This document shows positions 53,097-61,254 of a stretch of DNA of 64,000 nt, one piece after another. The notes under the pieces are model-generated. The model was not told the DNA's origin, made no database searches, and saw nothing but the letters and a program-made list of their open reading frames with translations. Position 1 is the first letter of the stretch. Each line of letters opens with the position of its first letter. Origin of the DNA: Solirubrobacterales bacterium (lineage in GTDB: Bacteria > Actinomycetota > Thermoleophilia > Solirubrobacterales > 70-9); the NCBI GenBank assembly GCA_009691195.1, contig SHVA01000007.1:1-64000 (forward strand), written 5' to 3'. The position numbers were made by a program, and so were the translations under genes.

Positions 53097-55184
53097 ATGG
53101 ACCTGACCTCTCTCCTTCGTCCCGAATCGATCGCCGTGGTCGGCGCCACCGAGCGCCCGGACTCCTACGGCGGCAACGTCCTCGAGAACCTCCGTCGGGC
53201 CGGCTTCGAGGGCCCCGTCTACGGGGTCAACCCAGGGCGTGAGAGCGCCCACGGTTTCCCCTGCTTCCCGACCCTGGCAGAGATCCCAGAGCCGGTGGAC
53301 GCGGTCGCGGTCGCGATCCCGGCGCCACTCGTGCCCGGGGTGATCGCCGAGGCTGGTGAGCTCGGCTGCGGCGGCGCCGTCGTGCTGTCGGCGGGGTTCG
53401 CGGAGGTCGCCTCGGGGCAGGGACTCGAGGAGAAGCTCCGAGCCGCGGCCATCAAGGCCGGCCTGCCCCTCTGCGGCCCCAACGGGAACGGCATCATCGC
53501 CGCCGGGCAGCGGGCGCCGATCTGGGGCGACTCGGTCGCTCCGCTCCAGCCGGGAGGGGTGGCGATGATCTCCCAGAGCGGCAACGTCGCGGTGAACGCC
53601 CTCGGCTCCCGGCGGGGAATGCGCTTTCACACGCTGATCTCGAGCGGCAACCAGGCCGTGCTCGACGCCAGCGACTGGCTGCTGGCGCTGACCGAGGTCG
53701 GCGGGGTGCGCTCGGTTGCGATGTTCCTCGAGCAGGACGGCGACGGCTCCAAGCTGGCGACCGCGCTGGCCGCCTGTGCCGAGGCCGAGATCGGCGTCGC
53801 CGTGCTCAAGGTCGGCTCCTCCCAGGCGGGCGCCGCGGCCGCGGCGGCCCACACCGCGGCGGTGGCAGGAGACCAGCGGGTGTTCCGGGCGCTGGTCGAG
53901 GAGGCCGGCGCCGCATGGGCCGCCGACCCCCACGATCTGCTCGAGCTCGCCAAGGCGCTGGCCGAGCCGCGCGCGCGGCCGGCGCGTACGGGCGGCCTGG
54001 CGGTCCTGACCTGCTCGGGCGGTGACTCGGGGCTGGCCGCCGACGAGGCGGAGCGGATCGGGCTCTCGCTGCCCGAGCTGGCCCCGGAGACGACCGAGAG
54101 GCTTGACGACCTGCTTCCCGAGGCGGCCACGATCGGCAACCCCTTGGACTACACCGCGATGATCTGGGGCGATGTCGAGCGGCTCAGGGAGATCATCCGC
54201 GCGGTCGCCGACGACCCGGCGATCGACCAGCTGCTCGTCTTCTATGACCATCCCCGCGATCTCTCTGCCGCCTCGGAGGAGACCTGGGGGCTGGTGAGGG
54301 CCGGCATCGTCGCCGGCGCCGAGGCGACGGATGCGGCGCTGATCGTCTCCTCGACGCTGCCCGACCTGATCGACGATGACGCGGCGGCCGAGCTCGCCGC
54401 CCTCGGGATCGCGCCACTCGCCGGCCTCCGGGCTTCGCTGGCGTGCGCCCTGGCGCTGCGGCGCCCGGCGGGAGACGCCGGGCGCCTTCGGGAGATCGCG
54501 GCGGGCGCGGCGCCGGCCGCCGGCTCCAACCGCGGGGGCGAGTGGCTGGGCGAGCTCGAGGCGAAGGAGCTGCTGCGCGATGCCGGTGTGGCCGTGCCCA
54601 GAGGCCGCGAGGTGCTCGACGAGTCCGACGCGGTCGCCGCCTGGGGCGAGCTCGGCGGGCCGGTGGCGCTGAAGCTGAGCGCGCCCGGGCTGCTGCACAA
54701 GACCGACGTCGGGGCCCTGGCGCTTTCCCTCGATGATGAGCCCGGGCTGCGCGAGGCGCACCGCCGCCTCAGCGGCATCGACGCCGGCCCCTCGGCACGG
54801 ATGCTCGCCGAGGAGATGCTGGCGCCCGGAGTGGAGCTGATGGTGGGCGCCCGCCGCGACGGGGTCGTGCCCGCGCTGGCGCTCGCCCTCGGCGGCGTCT
54901 GGACCGAGCTGCTGGACGACGTCGCGGTCGTGCCGCTGCCGGCCTCCACCGAGCGGATCGCCGAGGCCCTGCTGAGCCTGCGTGCGGCGCCCCTGCTCAC
55001 CGGCGGGCGAGGAGGAGAGCCCCTCGCGGTGAAGGCGGCAGCGGAGCTGGCGTCGCGGGCGGGCATGGTGCTGCTGGACCGCGAGCTGTCTTTGCTCGAG
55101 CTGAATCCGGTCGTCGTAGGCCGCGATGGCGCGGTGGCGGTCGACGCCGTCGCGCGCGGCTCAGGCGGGCAGCAACTGCAGTGA
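53097..55184 (+). CDS. ADP-forming acyl-CoA synthetase (acetate--CoA ligase family)
   Basis: 695 aa in the NDP-forming order: CoA-binding Rossmann domain (RPESIAVVGATERPDSYGGN), succinyl-CoA-ligase-like flavodoxin domain (SQSGNVAVNALGSRRGM, SSGNQAVLDASDWL, and the histidine region AHTAAVAGDQRVFRALV), then an ATP-grasp domain (about 480-695, GPVALKLSAPGLLHKTDVGA). ATG 53097 is 29 nt after the dehydrogenase stop. It converts an acid plus CoA and ATP to acyl-CoA, ADP and phosphate, or the reverse. Its 3' end overlaps the convergent VapC gene by 24 nt. Confidence 0.88.
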   Translation: MDLTSLLRPESIAVVGATERPDSYGGNVLENLRRAGFEGPVYGVNPGRESAHGFPCFPTLAEIPEPVDAVAVAIPAPLVPGVIAEAGELGCGGAVVLSAGFAEVASGQGLEEKLRAAAIKAGLPLCGPNGNGIIAAGQRAPIWGDSVAPLQPGGVAMISQSGNVAVNALGSRRGMRFHTLISSGNQAVLDASDWLLALTEVGGVRSVAMFLEQDGDGSKLATALAACAEAEIGVAVLKVGSSQAGAAAAAAHTAAVAGDQRVFRALVEEAGAAWAADPHDLLELAKALAEPRARPARTGGLAVLTCSGGDSGLAADEAERIGLSLPELAPETTERLDDLLPEAATIGNPLDYTAMIWGDVERLREIIRAVADDPAIDQLLVFYDHPRDLSAASEETWGLVRAGIVAGAEATDAALIVSSTLPDLIDDDAAAELAALGIAPLAGLRASLACALALRRPAGDAGRLREIAAGAAPAAGSNRGGEWLGELEAKELLRDAGVAVPRGREVLDESDAVAAWGELGGPVALKLSAPGLLHKTDVGALALSLDDEPGLREAHRRLSGIDAGPSARMLAEEMLAPGVELMVGARRDGVVPALALALGGVWTELLDDVAVVPLPASTERIAEALLSLRAAPLLTGGRGGEPLAVKAAAELASRAGMVLLDRELSLLELNPVVVGRDGAVAVDAVARGSGGQQLQ

Positions 55185-55592
55185 CTCGGTGTGTCGCGGG
55201 CGCATGGCGCCGAAGTGACGCCGGTCGAGGGTCGCCAGCTTCTGCTCTCCCAGCCGCTCGACGATCGCAAGCACCGCGGCGTCCACGAAACCGACGTGGA
55301 GGTCGGCGTAGTCCGTGAGCAGCTCTTTGACCCTCAGGTAGTCGGCCGTTCTCAGGTCGATGAACTCGAATGCTCCCCTGGCGGCATCGTGGAGAAACGC
55401 CCCGAAGGCCCGCGGCTCCCCTGCGCGCCTGCACATGAACTCGACCTCGCCCAGCACCGCGGTGGGGACTGCACGGCGCTCACCCGTCCCGCGCATCAAC
55501 TCGGAGCAGTCCTCGTGACGTGGGTCGGATCGGATCAGCAGCGCAATCAGTGGGCCCGAATCGACTACGAGCGCCAGGGGTCCGGCTCCCAC
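55161..55592 (-). CDS. vapC: VapC-like PIN-domain ribonuclease toxin
   Basis: 143 aa PIN domain. Acidic active-site residues appear in VVDSGPLIAL (first Asp), LGEVEFMCR (Glu) and GFVDAAVLAI (third Asp). GTG at 55592 lies inside the 3' end of the antitoxin gene (28-nt overlap), with GAGGAG just upstream. PIN toxins cleave specific RNAs. The 3' end overlaps the convergent acyl-CoA synthetase. Confidence 0.87.
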   Translation of the reverse strand: MGAGPLALVVDSGPLIALLIRSDPRHEDCSELMRGTGERRAVPTAVLGEVEFMCRRAGEPRAFGAFLHDAARGAFEFIDLRTADYLRVKELLTDYADLHVGFVDAAVLAIVERLGEQKLATLDRRHFGAMRPRHTESLQLLPA

Positions 55593-55792
55593 AGCTCCTC
55601 GACCCGCTCGGCCAGGCTCTCGCCCGTGCCCTCACCTGCGCCGATGCAGGTCAGAGCTGGGGGAGCGCCGTCGCCCAACTCGCGCTCGAGCGCCTCACGC
55701 ACGATCTGGGAAACCGAGACGCCGCGCTCGCGTGCCCGACGCCGGGCGCGTTCGAGTAGGTCTTCGCCGGCTTGGAAAAGCATCCGCTTCAT
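55565..55792 (-). CDS. vapB: VapB-like ribbon-helix-helix antitoxin
   Basis: 75 aa. MLFQAGEDLLERARRRARER and GVSVSQIVREALERELGD form a ribbon-helix-helix DNA-binding domain; the C-terminal tail (EELWEPDPWRS) would wrap the toxin. ATG 55792. It overlaps VapC and is preceded by overlapping palindromes that are probably its operator. It neutralises VapC and autorepresses the pair. Confidence 0.85.
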   Translation of the reverse strand: MKRMLFQAGEDLLERARRRARERGVSVSQIVREALERELGDGAPPALTCIGAGEGTGESLAERVEELWEPDPWRS

Positions 55793-55796
55793 CGTG

Positions 55797-55815
55797 ACAT
55801 CATGATATCATCACA
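55797..55815 (-). promoter_or_regulatory. VapB operator candidate
   Basis: Overlapping palindromes ATCATGAT and ATGATATCAT (55799-55811) lie just upstream of the vapB start in an otherwise GC-rich region. Typical position and AT-rich character of an autoregulatory ribbon-helix-helix site. Confidence 0.5.
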
Positions 55816-55867
55816 CGCTGCGCACTCTGTACCGAGACTGGAACCTACGCGTGGCAGTGCCTTCGCC

Positions 55868-55925
55868 GGGCGGCTCCGCGGAACCGCCCCAACGAGAAGG
55901 GGGCCCCGAAGGGCCCCCGTTCTCG
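55868..55925 (-). terminator. Double hairpin terminator of the putrescine operon
   Basis: Downstream of the aldehyde dehydrogenase, CGAGAA-GGGGGCCC pairs with GGGCCCCC-TTCTCG across a CGAA tetraloop with one bulged G (55893-55925). It is followed on the transcript by a GGGCGG/CCGCCC hairpin with TCCGCGGA core (55868-55889). Very stable; ends the five-gene minus-strand operon before vapBC. Confidence 0.75.
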
Positions 55926-55945
55926 GAAGCGAGTGAGAGTCGCAG

Positions 55946-57403
55946 CTAGTCCAGGCTCGCCATCACGTGCTTGACGTTGGTGTAGTCCTCGAGCGCGTAC
56001 ATCGAGAGGTCCTTGCCGTAGCCCGACTGCTTGTAGCCACCATGGGGCATCTCGGCGACGATCGGAATGTGGTCGTTGATCCAGACGCAGCCGAACCGCA
56101 GCGCCTTGGAGACCCGGAGCGCCCGGCCGACGTCGCGCGTCCAGACCGAGGCGGCGAGCCCGTACTTGGTGCCGTTGGCCCACTCGATCGCCTTCGCCTC
56201 GTCCTCGAACGGCTGCACCGTGATCACCGGGCCGAATATCTCCTGCTGGATCATTTCGTCCTGCTGGCCCGGCCCCGAGACAACCGTCGCCTCGAGGAAG
56301 TAGCCCGGCAGGTCGGGGCGGGTGCCGCCCGTGACGATCTCGGCGCCCTTCGTCTTGCCCTCGAGGAAGCCCTCGACGCGATCGCGCTGGCGCTCGGAGT
56401 TGAGCGGGCCGAGGACCGTGTCGGGGTCGAACGTGTCTCCCGTCTTGTAGTCCTTGGCCTGCTCGGCGAGGCCCGCGACGACGTCGTCGTAGGCGCCCTT
56501 GGAGGCGAGCACCCGGGTGGCCGCGGTGCAGTCCTGGCCGGCGTTGAAATAGCCGGTGCCGGCGATCGTCTCCATCGCCTTTTCCATGTCGGCGTCGTCA
56601 AAGATCACGGCCGGCGCCTTGCCGCCCAACTCCAGGTGGACGCGCTTGAGCGAATCTGAGGCCGCCTTGGCGATCCACTTTCCCGTCTCAGGCGAGCCGG
56701 TCAGCGAGACCATGTCGATGTCAGGATGGGTGACCAGCGCCGAGCCCGCCGGCTGGCCGTGGCCACCGATGAAGTTGACGACGCCGGGCGGGTAGATCTC
56801 CGCGCACATCTCCGCCAGCACCTTGAGCGTCGTCACGGGCGTCGTCTCAGCCGGCTTCAGGACCAGCGTGCAACCGGTGGCGAGCGCGGGGCCGAGCTTC
56901 CAGACGGCCATCATCATCGGGTAGTTCCAGGGCGTGATCTGAGCGACGACGCCGACGGGCTCGCGGCGGATCATCGAGGTGTAGCCCTCGAGGTATTCAC
57001 CCGTCGCCTTGCCCTCCATGCAGCGCCCGGCGCCGGCGAAGAAGCGCAGCTGATCGACGGAGGCGTTGATCTCGTCCTGCATGGTGCCGCGCGGCTTGCC
57101 GGCGTCCATCGCCTCCAGGTCGGAGAGCTCCTCGGCGCGGTCCTCGAAGGCGTCGGCGAGCTTCAGCAGCATTCCCGCTCGCTCGGCGGGGGTGGTGTTG
57201 CCCCAGGTCTCGAACGCCTTCCTGGCCGCCTCGACGGCGCGGTTGACGTCCTCTTTGCCCGACAGCGGCGCGCGAGCGATCAGCTTGCCATTCGCGGGGT
57301 TCAAGACGTCCTCCATCTCACCACCGGATGGATTCACGAACTCGCCGCCGATCATGTTCTGCAGCTCGAGGACCTTGGTGGGCTTGGCCGTTGCTGTTGC
57401 CAT
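55946..57403 (-). CDS. Aldehyde dehydrogenase, probably gamma-aminobutyraldehyde type
   Basis: 485 aa NAD(P)-dependent aldehyde dehydrogenase: [50 protein letters not shown] (catalytic Glu), and the nucleophile in [13 protein letters not shown] chose ATG 57403 ([11 protein letters not shown]), which follows GAGGAGGAG; the open frame runs 19 codons further without support. The overall pattern resembles YdcW/PatD and betaine aldehyde dehydrogenases. As last gene of the aminotransferase operon it should oxidise 4-aminobutanal (1-pyrroline) from putrescine to GABA. Betaine aldehyde is an alternative substrate. Confidence 0.88.
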   Translation of the reverse strand: MATATAKPTKVLELQNMIGGEFVNPSGGEMEDVLNPANGKLIARAPLSGKEDVNRAVEAARKAFETWGNTTPAERAGMLLKLADAFEDRAEELSDLEAMDAGKPRGTMQDEINASVDQLRFFAGAGRCMEGKATGEYLEGYTSMIRREPVGVVAQITPWNYPMMMAVWKLGPALATGCTLVLKPAETTPVTTLKVLAEMCAEIYPPGVVNFIGGHGQPAGSALVTHPDIDMVSLTGSPETGKWIAKAASDSLKRVHLELGGKAPAVIFDDADMEKAMETIAGTGYFNAGQDCTAATRVLASKGAYDDVVAGLAEQAKDYKTGDTFDPDTVLGPLNSERQRDRVEGFLEGKTKGAEIVTGGTRPDLPGYFLEATVVSGPGQQDEMIQQEIFGPVITVQPFEDEAKAIEWANGTKYGLAASVWTRDVGRALRVSKALRFGCVWINDHIPIVAEMPHGGYKQSGYGKDLSMYALEDYTNVKHVMASLD

Positions 57404-57431
57404 CTCTTTCGCTCCTCCTCTTTCGCTTTCT

Positions 57432-58559
57432 CTAAGTCGAGACTTCTTCGAGCATCTCATTAACCGGGACGTGGTCGCTGCCGACGGCCTCGGCCACGGC
57501 CCGGTGGGTCACCTTCCCGCCCGCGACGTTCACTCCCAGCGCAAGCCCGGGGTCGCGGCGTGCGGCCTCCGCGACACCGCTGTCGGCGAGGGCAAGGACG
57601 TAGGGGAGCGTCGCGTTGGTGAGAGCGTACGTCGAGGTGATCGGCACCGCGCCGGGCATGTTGGCGACGCAGTAGTGGGTGATGCCCTCGACCTCGAAGG
57701 TGGGATCGGCGTGGGTCGTGGGGTGCGAGGTCTCAAAGCAGCCGCCCTGGTCGATTGCGACGTCGACCATCACCGCGCTCTTCTGCATCAACTTCAGCTG
57801 GTCTCGCCGGACCACGTAGGGCGCCTTGGCCCCGTGCACCAGCACCGCGCCGATCACGAGGTCCATGCGCGGCAGCAACTCCTCGACCGCGAGCGTGGAC
57901 GAGTAGACCGTCGAGCAGCGGCCACCGAAGGCCATGTCGAGCTCGCGCAGCCGGTCGATCGAGGTGTCCAGGATGAAGACATCGGCCTCCATCCCGATCG
58001 CGATCGAGGCGGCGTTGAAGCCGACCGCGCCACCTCCGATCACCATCACGTTCGCCGCCGCCACCCCCGGCACGCCGCCGAGCAGGATGCCGCGGCCGCC
58101 GAGCGGTTTCTCGAGGAAAAAGGCGCCGGCCTGGGTTGCGATCTTGCCCGCGACCTCGCTCATCGGCGCCAGCAGCGGCAGCCGGCCCCGCTGGTCCTCG
58201 ACGGTCTCGTAGGCGACGCCGATCGCGCCCGAGTCGCAGAGCCCCTGGGTCAGCTCGGGGTCCGGGGCCAGGTGGAGGTAGGTGAACAGGGTCTGGCCGG
58301 AGCGAAGCAGCGTGACCTCCCCCGGCTGGGGCTCCTTGACCCCCAGCACCATCTCGGCCTCGGCGAAGATGCTCTTGGCGTCGGGAGCGATCCGCGCGCC
58401 CTGCCGTTCGTAGTCGGCGTCCGAGATCGAGCTCCCCTCGCCGGCCCCGGCCTGGATAAGCACCTCGTGGTCATGGTCGGTGAGCTCGCGGACGCCGGCG
58501 GGCGTCAGGGCGACCCGGTACTCGTCCTGCTTGATCTCGGTGGGGACGCCGACCTTCAT
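57432..58559 (-). CDS. ald: Alanine dehydrogenase
   Basis: 375 aa. N-terminal [20 protein letters not shown] with the substrate Arg, [17 protein letters not shown], the NAD fold [19 protein letters not shown], and [14 protein letters not shown] are all typical of Ald. ATG 58559 overlaps the stop of the preceding gene (ATGA). It oxidatively deaminates alanine to pyruvate and ammonia with NAD. In this operon it would regenerate the pyruvate amino acceptor used by the aminotransferase and release the amine nitrogen as ammonium. Confidence 0.93.
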   Translation of the reverse strand: MKVGVPTEIKQDEYRVALTPAGVRELTDHDHEVLIQAGAGEGSSISDADYERQGARIAPDAKSIFAEAEMVLGVKEPQPGEVTLLRSGQTLFTYLHLAPDPELTQGLCDSGAIGVAYETVEDQRGRLPLLAPMSEVAGKIATQAGAFFLEKPLGGRGILLGGVPGVAAANVMVIGGGAVGFNAASIAIGMEADVFILDTSIDRLRELDMAFGGRCSTVYSSTLAVEELLPRMDLVIGAVLVHGAKAPYVVRRDQLKLMQKSAVMVDVAIDQGGCFETSHPTTHADPTFEVEGITHYCVANMPGAVPITSTYALTNATLPYVLALADSGVAEAARRDPGLALGVNVAGGKVTHRAVAEAVGSDHVPVNEMLEEVST

Positions 58560-59656
58560 CGAGCCGCCACTCCGGCCGGCTGGGGCGCGTCGATCTCGAA
58601 GCGGACGCCCCGCGTGCGAAGCTCGGTGAACATCTCCTCCGGGTCGATGCAGCGCTCCGGGGGAAGGGCACCGCGCGCCTCAATCTGACCCCGCGCCAGC
58701 AGGCGGACCGCGGCCGCCGCCGGGGAAGCGGTCGAGACGATGCCGCCTCCGAGCCCCCACTCCTCCCGGGGAGGGGTGACGCTGCGAGCGCGAGCCATCC
58801 GTCCGCTGCCGGTGGCCTCGACCAGGTGGACAGAGACCGTCTTGGGCGAGGGTGGCGAGGCCGAGCGCGCGACCTCGGCGACCCTGTCGGCATCGGCGCT
58901 CACCAGCTCGCGGAGGGCCTCCAGCACCGCGGGCGGCAGCGACAGCCTGAAGGTCACGTCGGCGGCGCCGAAGCTGTCGCCGAAGGTCAGGGTCTCGGAG
59001 TGCAGCGTGTAGATCGTCTCGCCCTCCCCTATCGGGTCCCCGAAGTCCACCGTCCCGCCGTCCTGCATCGGCTCCAGCTCCACGGTGCGGCCGGCCTGGA
59101 GAGTCATCGGGGGCAGGGTGAGCTCGTCGAGCAGCGTCTGCACCGCGTAGGGGAAGCTGATCCCGGGGGACGGCTCCAGGTTGCGGCCTCCGGCGTAGAC
59201 GTCAATCCGCTCGGGCTCCGAGCCGAGCTCGGCTACCGCGCACGCCGCGAGCAGGTTGGTCTTGCCCGGCGCCGAGCCGATGCCGAGCAGTGCCAGCAGC
59301 CCCGCCGACTCGAACTCCCCGTTGAGCTCGAGCTGCTCGGCGGTGACGTGGTAGAGCCCGCCCAGGTCCAGGTAGTGGACCCCGGCCTCGAGGCAGGCCC
59401 GCATCGCGTCGAGGTTGATCCGGTAGGAGGCCGAGTTGACGAGCACGTCGGCCTCATCGAGCTGCCCGGCCAGCCCCGAGCGCGCGTCGGCCAACCGCGC
59501 CTCCGCCTTGCCGCCGCCGTGCGCATCGGCGACCCGCTTCGCCCGCTCGAGGTCGATGTCGAGCAGGGCGAGACTCTCGGCCTCGTCCGACTCGGCGAGA
59601 TCGCGGACGATCGCGGGCGCGATCGTGCCTCCCGCTCCAAGAACCGCGACCCTCAT
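58556..59656 (-). CDS. Saccharopine dehydrogenase-like protein
   Basis: 366 aa with N-terminal NAD(P) fold MRVAVLGAGGTIAPAIVRDL and a saccharopine-dehydrogenase-type C-terminal domain; conserved SASYRINLDAMRACLEAG and YLDLGG are visible. ATG 59656 follows GGGAGAG. Family members include saccharopine reductase, lysine 6-dehydrogenase and carboxynorspermidine synthase, so a role in amine or lysine-derived imine chemistry fits the operon. It may reduce or oxidise an imine or cyclic intermediate. The precise reaction cannot be assigned. Confidence 0.82.
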   Translation of the reverse strand: MRVAVLGAGGTIAPAIVRDLAESDEAESLALLDIDLERAKRVADAHGGGKAEARLADARSGLAGQLDEADVLVNSASYRINLDAMRACLEAGVHYLDLGGLYHVTAEQLELNGEFESAGLLALLGIGSAPGKTNLLAACAVAELGSEPERIDVYAGGRNLEPSPGISFPYAVQTLLDELTLPPMTLQAGRTVELEPMQDGGTVDFGDPIGEGETIYTLHSETLTFGDSFGAADVTFRLSLPPAVLEALRELVSADADRVAEVARSASPPSPKTVSVHLVEATGSGRMARARSVTPPREEWGLGGGIVSTASPAAAAVRLLARGQIEARGALPPERCIDPEEMFTELRTRGVRFEIDAPQPAGVAAR

Positions 59657-59681
59657 CGCGAACTCTCCCGCTGGGGTCGCA

Positions 59682-61241
59682 CTAGGAGATCAGCTCCTTG
59701 GCGCGCAGGGCGAGCCAGAGCTCGACCCGATCATGGGCCCGGCCCAGGTCGCGCCCTGTCAGCTCCTCGATCCGCTTGATCCGGTAGCGGAGCGTGTGCC
59801 GGTGACAGAAGCAGTCGCCGGCGGCGCGCTCCCAGTGGCCGTTTCGCTCGATGAAAGCCTCGAGCGACCGAAGCAACTCACTGCCGTAGCGGCCCTCGGA
59901 GCCCTCGATCGGCCCCAACACGTTCTCGCAATAGAGGCGGAGCGCATCGGCATCCTGGATCGAGAGCAGCAGGGTGAAGGCACCGAGGTCCCGGTGGGAG
60001 GCGACCTCCGGGGCGCTGCCGTTGGCGATCGCGGTCGCCTCCAGGGCGCAGCGGGCCTCGTGGAAGGAATGGCGGACTCGATCGAGGGCCGCGGGCCGGC
60101 TCGCGGCCGCGCGAACGTCGCCCACTGCCCCCCCGAGCTCGCGCCGCGCGCCGGCGGCGAGCTCGACCGGGTCTCCCTCCCCGACGTCCACCACGGCACA
60201 AAGCAGCTCGCGCCGGCCCGCGGGGTGGGTGGCGACGAGGGCGGGGCGGCCGGCCGCCGCGAGGTGGCGTTCGAGCGCGGCCTCGGAGGCCACGGGGTCG
60301 TCCATCGCGAAGACGAGGACGGCGGCGTTCTCGCGCAGGCCGAACGGCTCCAGCCTGTCACGGACGTCCTCCGCCGCGAGCCGGCCCGAGAGAGCAGCGG
60401 CGAGCACATCGCCGGCGAGGCGGCGCTCGGTGTCGGTGGCGACCCGCTGGCGCATCAGCTCGAGGGCGACGACGATCGCGCCCTGCTGCACGATCAGCCG
60501 CTCGAAGTTGCCGAACTCGCCCGAGCGCCGGACTACCACCAGCCACGCCTCCGGGTCGCTGCCGCGGGGGGAGACCGGGTGCGCGAGCGCGCGGCCGCGC
60601 AGCTCGGGGGGTGGCGGCACGAAGGGAGCGGCCGCGGAACCACGCTCGCGAAGCTCCTCGCGGATCCCGTCCAGGACCTCGGCGGCGATCCTGCGCCCGC
60701 CCTGGGCGAGGGTCTCACCGCGAACGCCGAGGACCACGCAGCTGCCTCCGGTCGCGGCCGCGATCTCCCTGGCGATCTTCTCGAGGCCGCCCCCCTCCAG
60801 CACCAGCCGCTCGAGCCGCTCGTTGATCGCGATTCCCCGGGTGAGCACGTCGTACTGCTCGTTGACCAGCCGCGAGAAGGCCTCCTCCGTGATCGCGATG
60901 AACGGCATCTCGTAGGGGACCTCGAACAACGGCAGGGAGAGCTTCTTGGCCTCCGTGACGAGCGCCTTGGGAAGTCCCTTGCTGCGCTGGTGCTCGAAGC
61001 CGGTCCCGAAGCCAAGCCCCGCCACATCGCGCTCGGCGAGCAGCCGCGCGAACTCCCGCTGCTCGGCCGCGGTCTTGAGCTGAATGCCCGTGGTCAGCAG
61101 CAGCTCGCCGCCCGAAAGCCAGGGAGTCGGGTCGCGCAGCTCCGTGATGTGGACCCAGCGGATCGGGCGCCCGTCGCCGGCGCCGTTGCCGGCGGCGGGC
61201 TTGAGGCCGAGCTCGGAGAGCAGGGTCTTGAGGGTGAGCAC
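59682..61241 (-). CDS. PucR-family transcriptional regulator
   Basis: 519 aa: an N-terminal PucR sensor domain (about 1-120, LTLKTLLSELGLKP and LRDPTPWLSGGELLLTTGIQ), a middle CdaR/GGDEF-like domain, and the C-terminal HTH (RNGHWERAAGDCFCHRHTLR). I chose GTG 61241 (VLTLKTLL), which begins the sensor domain and lies 13 nt after the aminotransferase stop. It is embedded in the operon as the second gene, as in several actinobacterial GABA/putrescine clusters. It probably activates this operon and the divergent permease in response to an amine-derived signal. Confidence 0.88.
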   Translation of the reverse strand: MLTLKTLLSELGLKPAAGNGAGDGRPIRWVHITELRDPTPWLSGGELLLTTGIQLKTAAEQREFARLLAERDVAGLGFGTGFEHQRSKGLPKALVTEAKKLSLPLFEVPYEMPFIAITEEAFSRLVNEQYDVLTRGIAINERLERLVLEGGGLEKIAREIAAATGGSCVVLGVRGETLAQGGRRIAAEVLDGIREELRERGSAAAPFVPPPPELRGRALAHPVSPRGSDPEAWLVVVRRSGEFGNFERLIVQQGAIVVALELMRQRVATDTERRLAGDVLAAALSGRLAAEDVRDRLEPFGLRENAAVLVFAMDDPVASEAALERHLAAAGRPALVATHPAGRRELLCAVVDVGEGDPVELAAGARRELGGAVGDVRAAASRPAALDRVRHSFHEARCALEATAIANGSAPEVASHRDLGAFTLLLSIQDADALRLYCENVLGPIEGSEGRYGSELLRSLEAFIERNGHWERAAGDCFCHRHTLRYRIKRIEELTGRDLGRAHDRVELWLALRAKELIS

Positions 61242-61254
61242 TCCGGTTCCTACT

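Noticed and set aside
52929-54761. 610-codon minus-strand open frame opposite the acyl-CoA synthetase
   Set aside because: Antisense shadow; the plus-strand frame has full family motifs.
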